A DNA stretch of 64,000 nt from the NCBI GenBank assembly GCA_019639195.1, contig JAHBSI010000001.1, positions 620,001-684,000 of the forward strand, given 5' to 3'. Shown here one piece after another: positions 63,974 through 64,000 of this stretch. This DNA comes from Acidobacteriota bacterium (lineage in GTDB: Bacteria; Acidobacteriota; Blastocatellia; Pyrinomonadales; Pyrinomonadaceae). Each line of letters starts with the position of its first letter. Position 1 is the first letter of the stretch. The notes under the pieces were generated by a model, which did not search any database, was not told the origin of the DNA, and was given only the letters and a program-made list of their open reading frames with translations. The translations under genes and the position numbers were made by a program.

Positions 63974-64000
63974 AACACGCTCCGCCTTACCCGGCGAAAC

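Overview
The window reads as one chromosomal contig from a GC-rich, diderm, aerobic heterotroph. The gene mix suggests Acidobacteriota, probably class Blastocatellia (Pyrinomonadaceae-like): an ECF sigma factor next to a transmembrane Ser/Thr kinase with TPRs, a VWA protein, bactofilin, DUF2277, c-di-AMP synthesis and many secreted proteins of unknown function. This placement is an inference from gene content; there is no rRNA in the window to confirm it.

Layout. 0-7 kb: methyltransferase-like gene, tatA, prolyl iminopeptidase, asparagine synthase, polyprenol-type glycosyltransferase, a Tat-exported glycosylasparaginase and a HIT protein. 7-11.5 kb: an AAA_14/DUF4143 ATPase with a compact promoter and repeated CATCTAAG boxes, then a four-gene operon of two methyltransferases, a HExxH protein and an unknown. 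11.5-19.3 kb: thyA, a TM-OmpA protein with T-x-x-N-I repeats, trxB-fmdB-VWA operon, PilZ, enoyl-CoA hydratase, tRNA-Ala and malQ. 19.3-29.2 kb: a large secreted protein with a SurA-like chaperone, a PAS kinase/NtrC pair, a divergent SNase-like protein, a reductase-ArsR pair and rsmG.

29.4-36.8 kb is an AT-richer accessory block: ECF sigma plus kinase on the minus strand, then plus-strand small membrane ORFs (with a possible -1 frameshift), a lipoprotein and unknown proteins. It ends in broken genes about 0.5 kb from the 3' end of tRNA-Leu(CAG), as expected for a tRNA-targeted genomic island, although no integrase is visible.

37.5-64 kb is mostly housekeeping: yggS-yggT-yggU, a YebC regulator, stress proteins (OsmC, hydrolase), a RelE-type toxin-antitoxin pair, and a phenylalanine/tyrosine degradation cluster (phhA, hppD, hmgA) with a divergent Lrp/AsnC regulator. 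Then come gltX, galU, a c-di-AMP synthase with its YbbR partner, an O-antigen ligase-like protein carrying an inserted PDZ-like segment, a serine hydrolase, ttcA, bactofilin with a long leader hairpin, mscL, 5-formyl-THF cyclo-ligase and mnmA. Several small inverted or dispersed repeats of REP/MITE character lie between genes.
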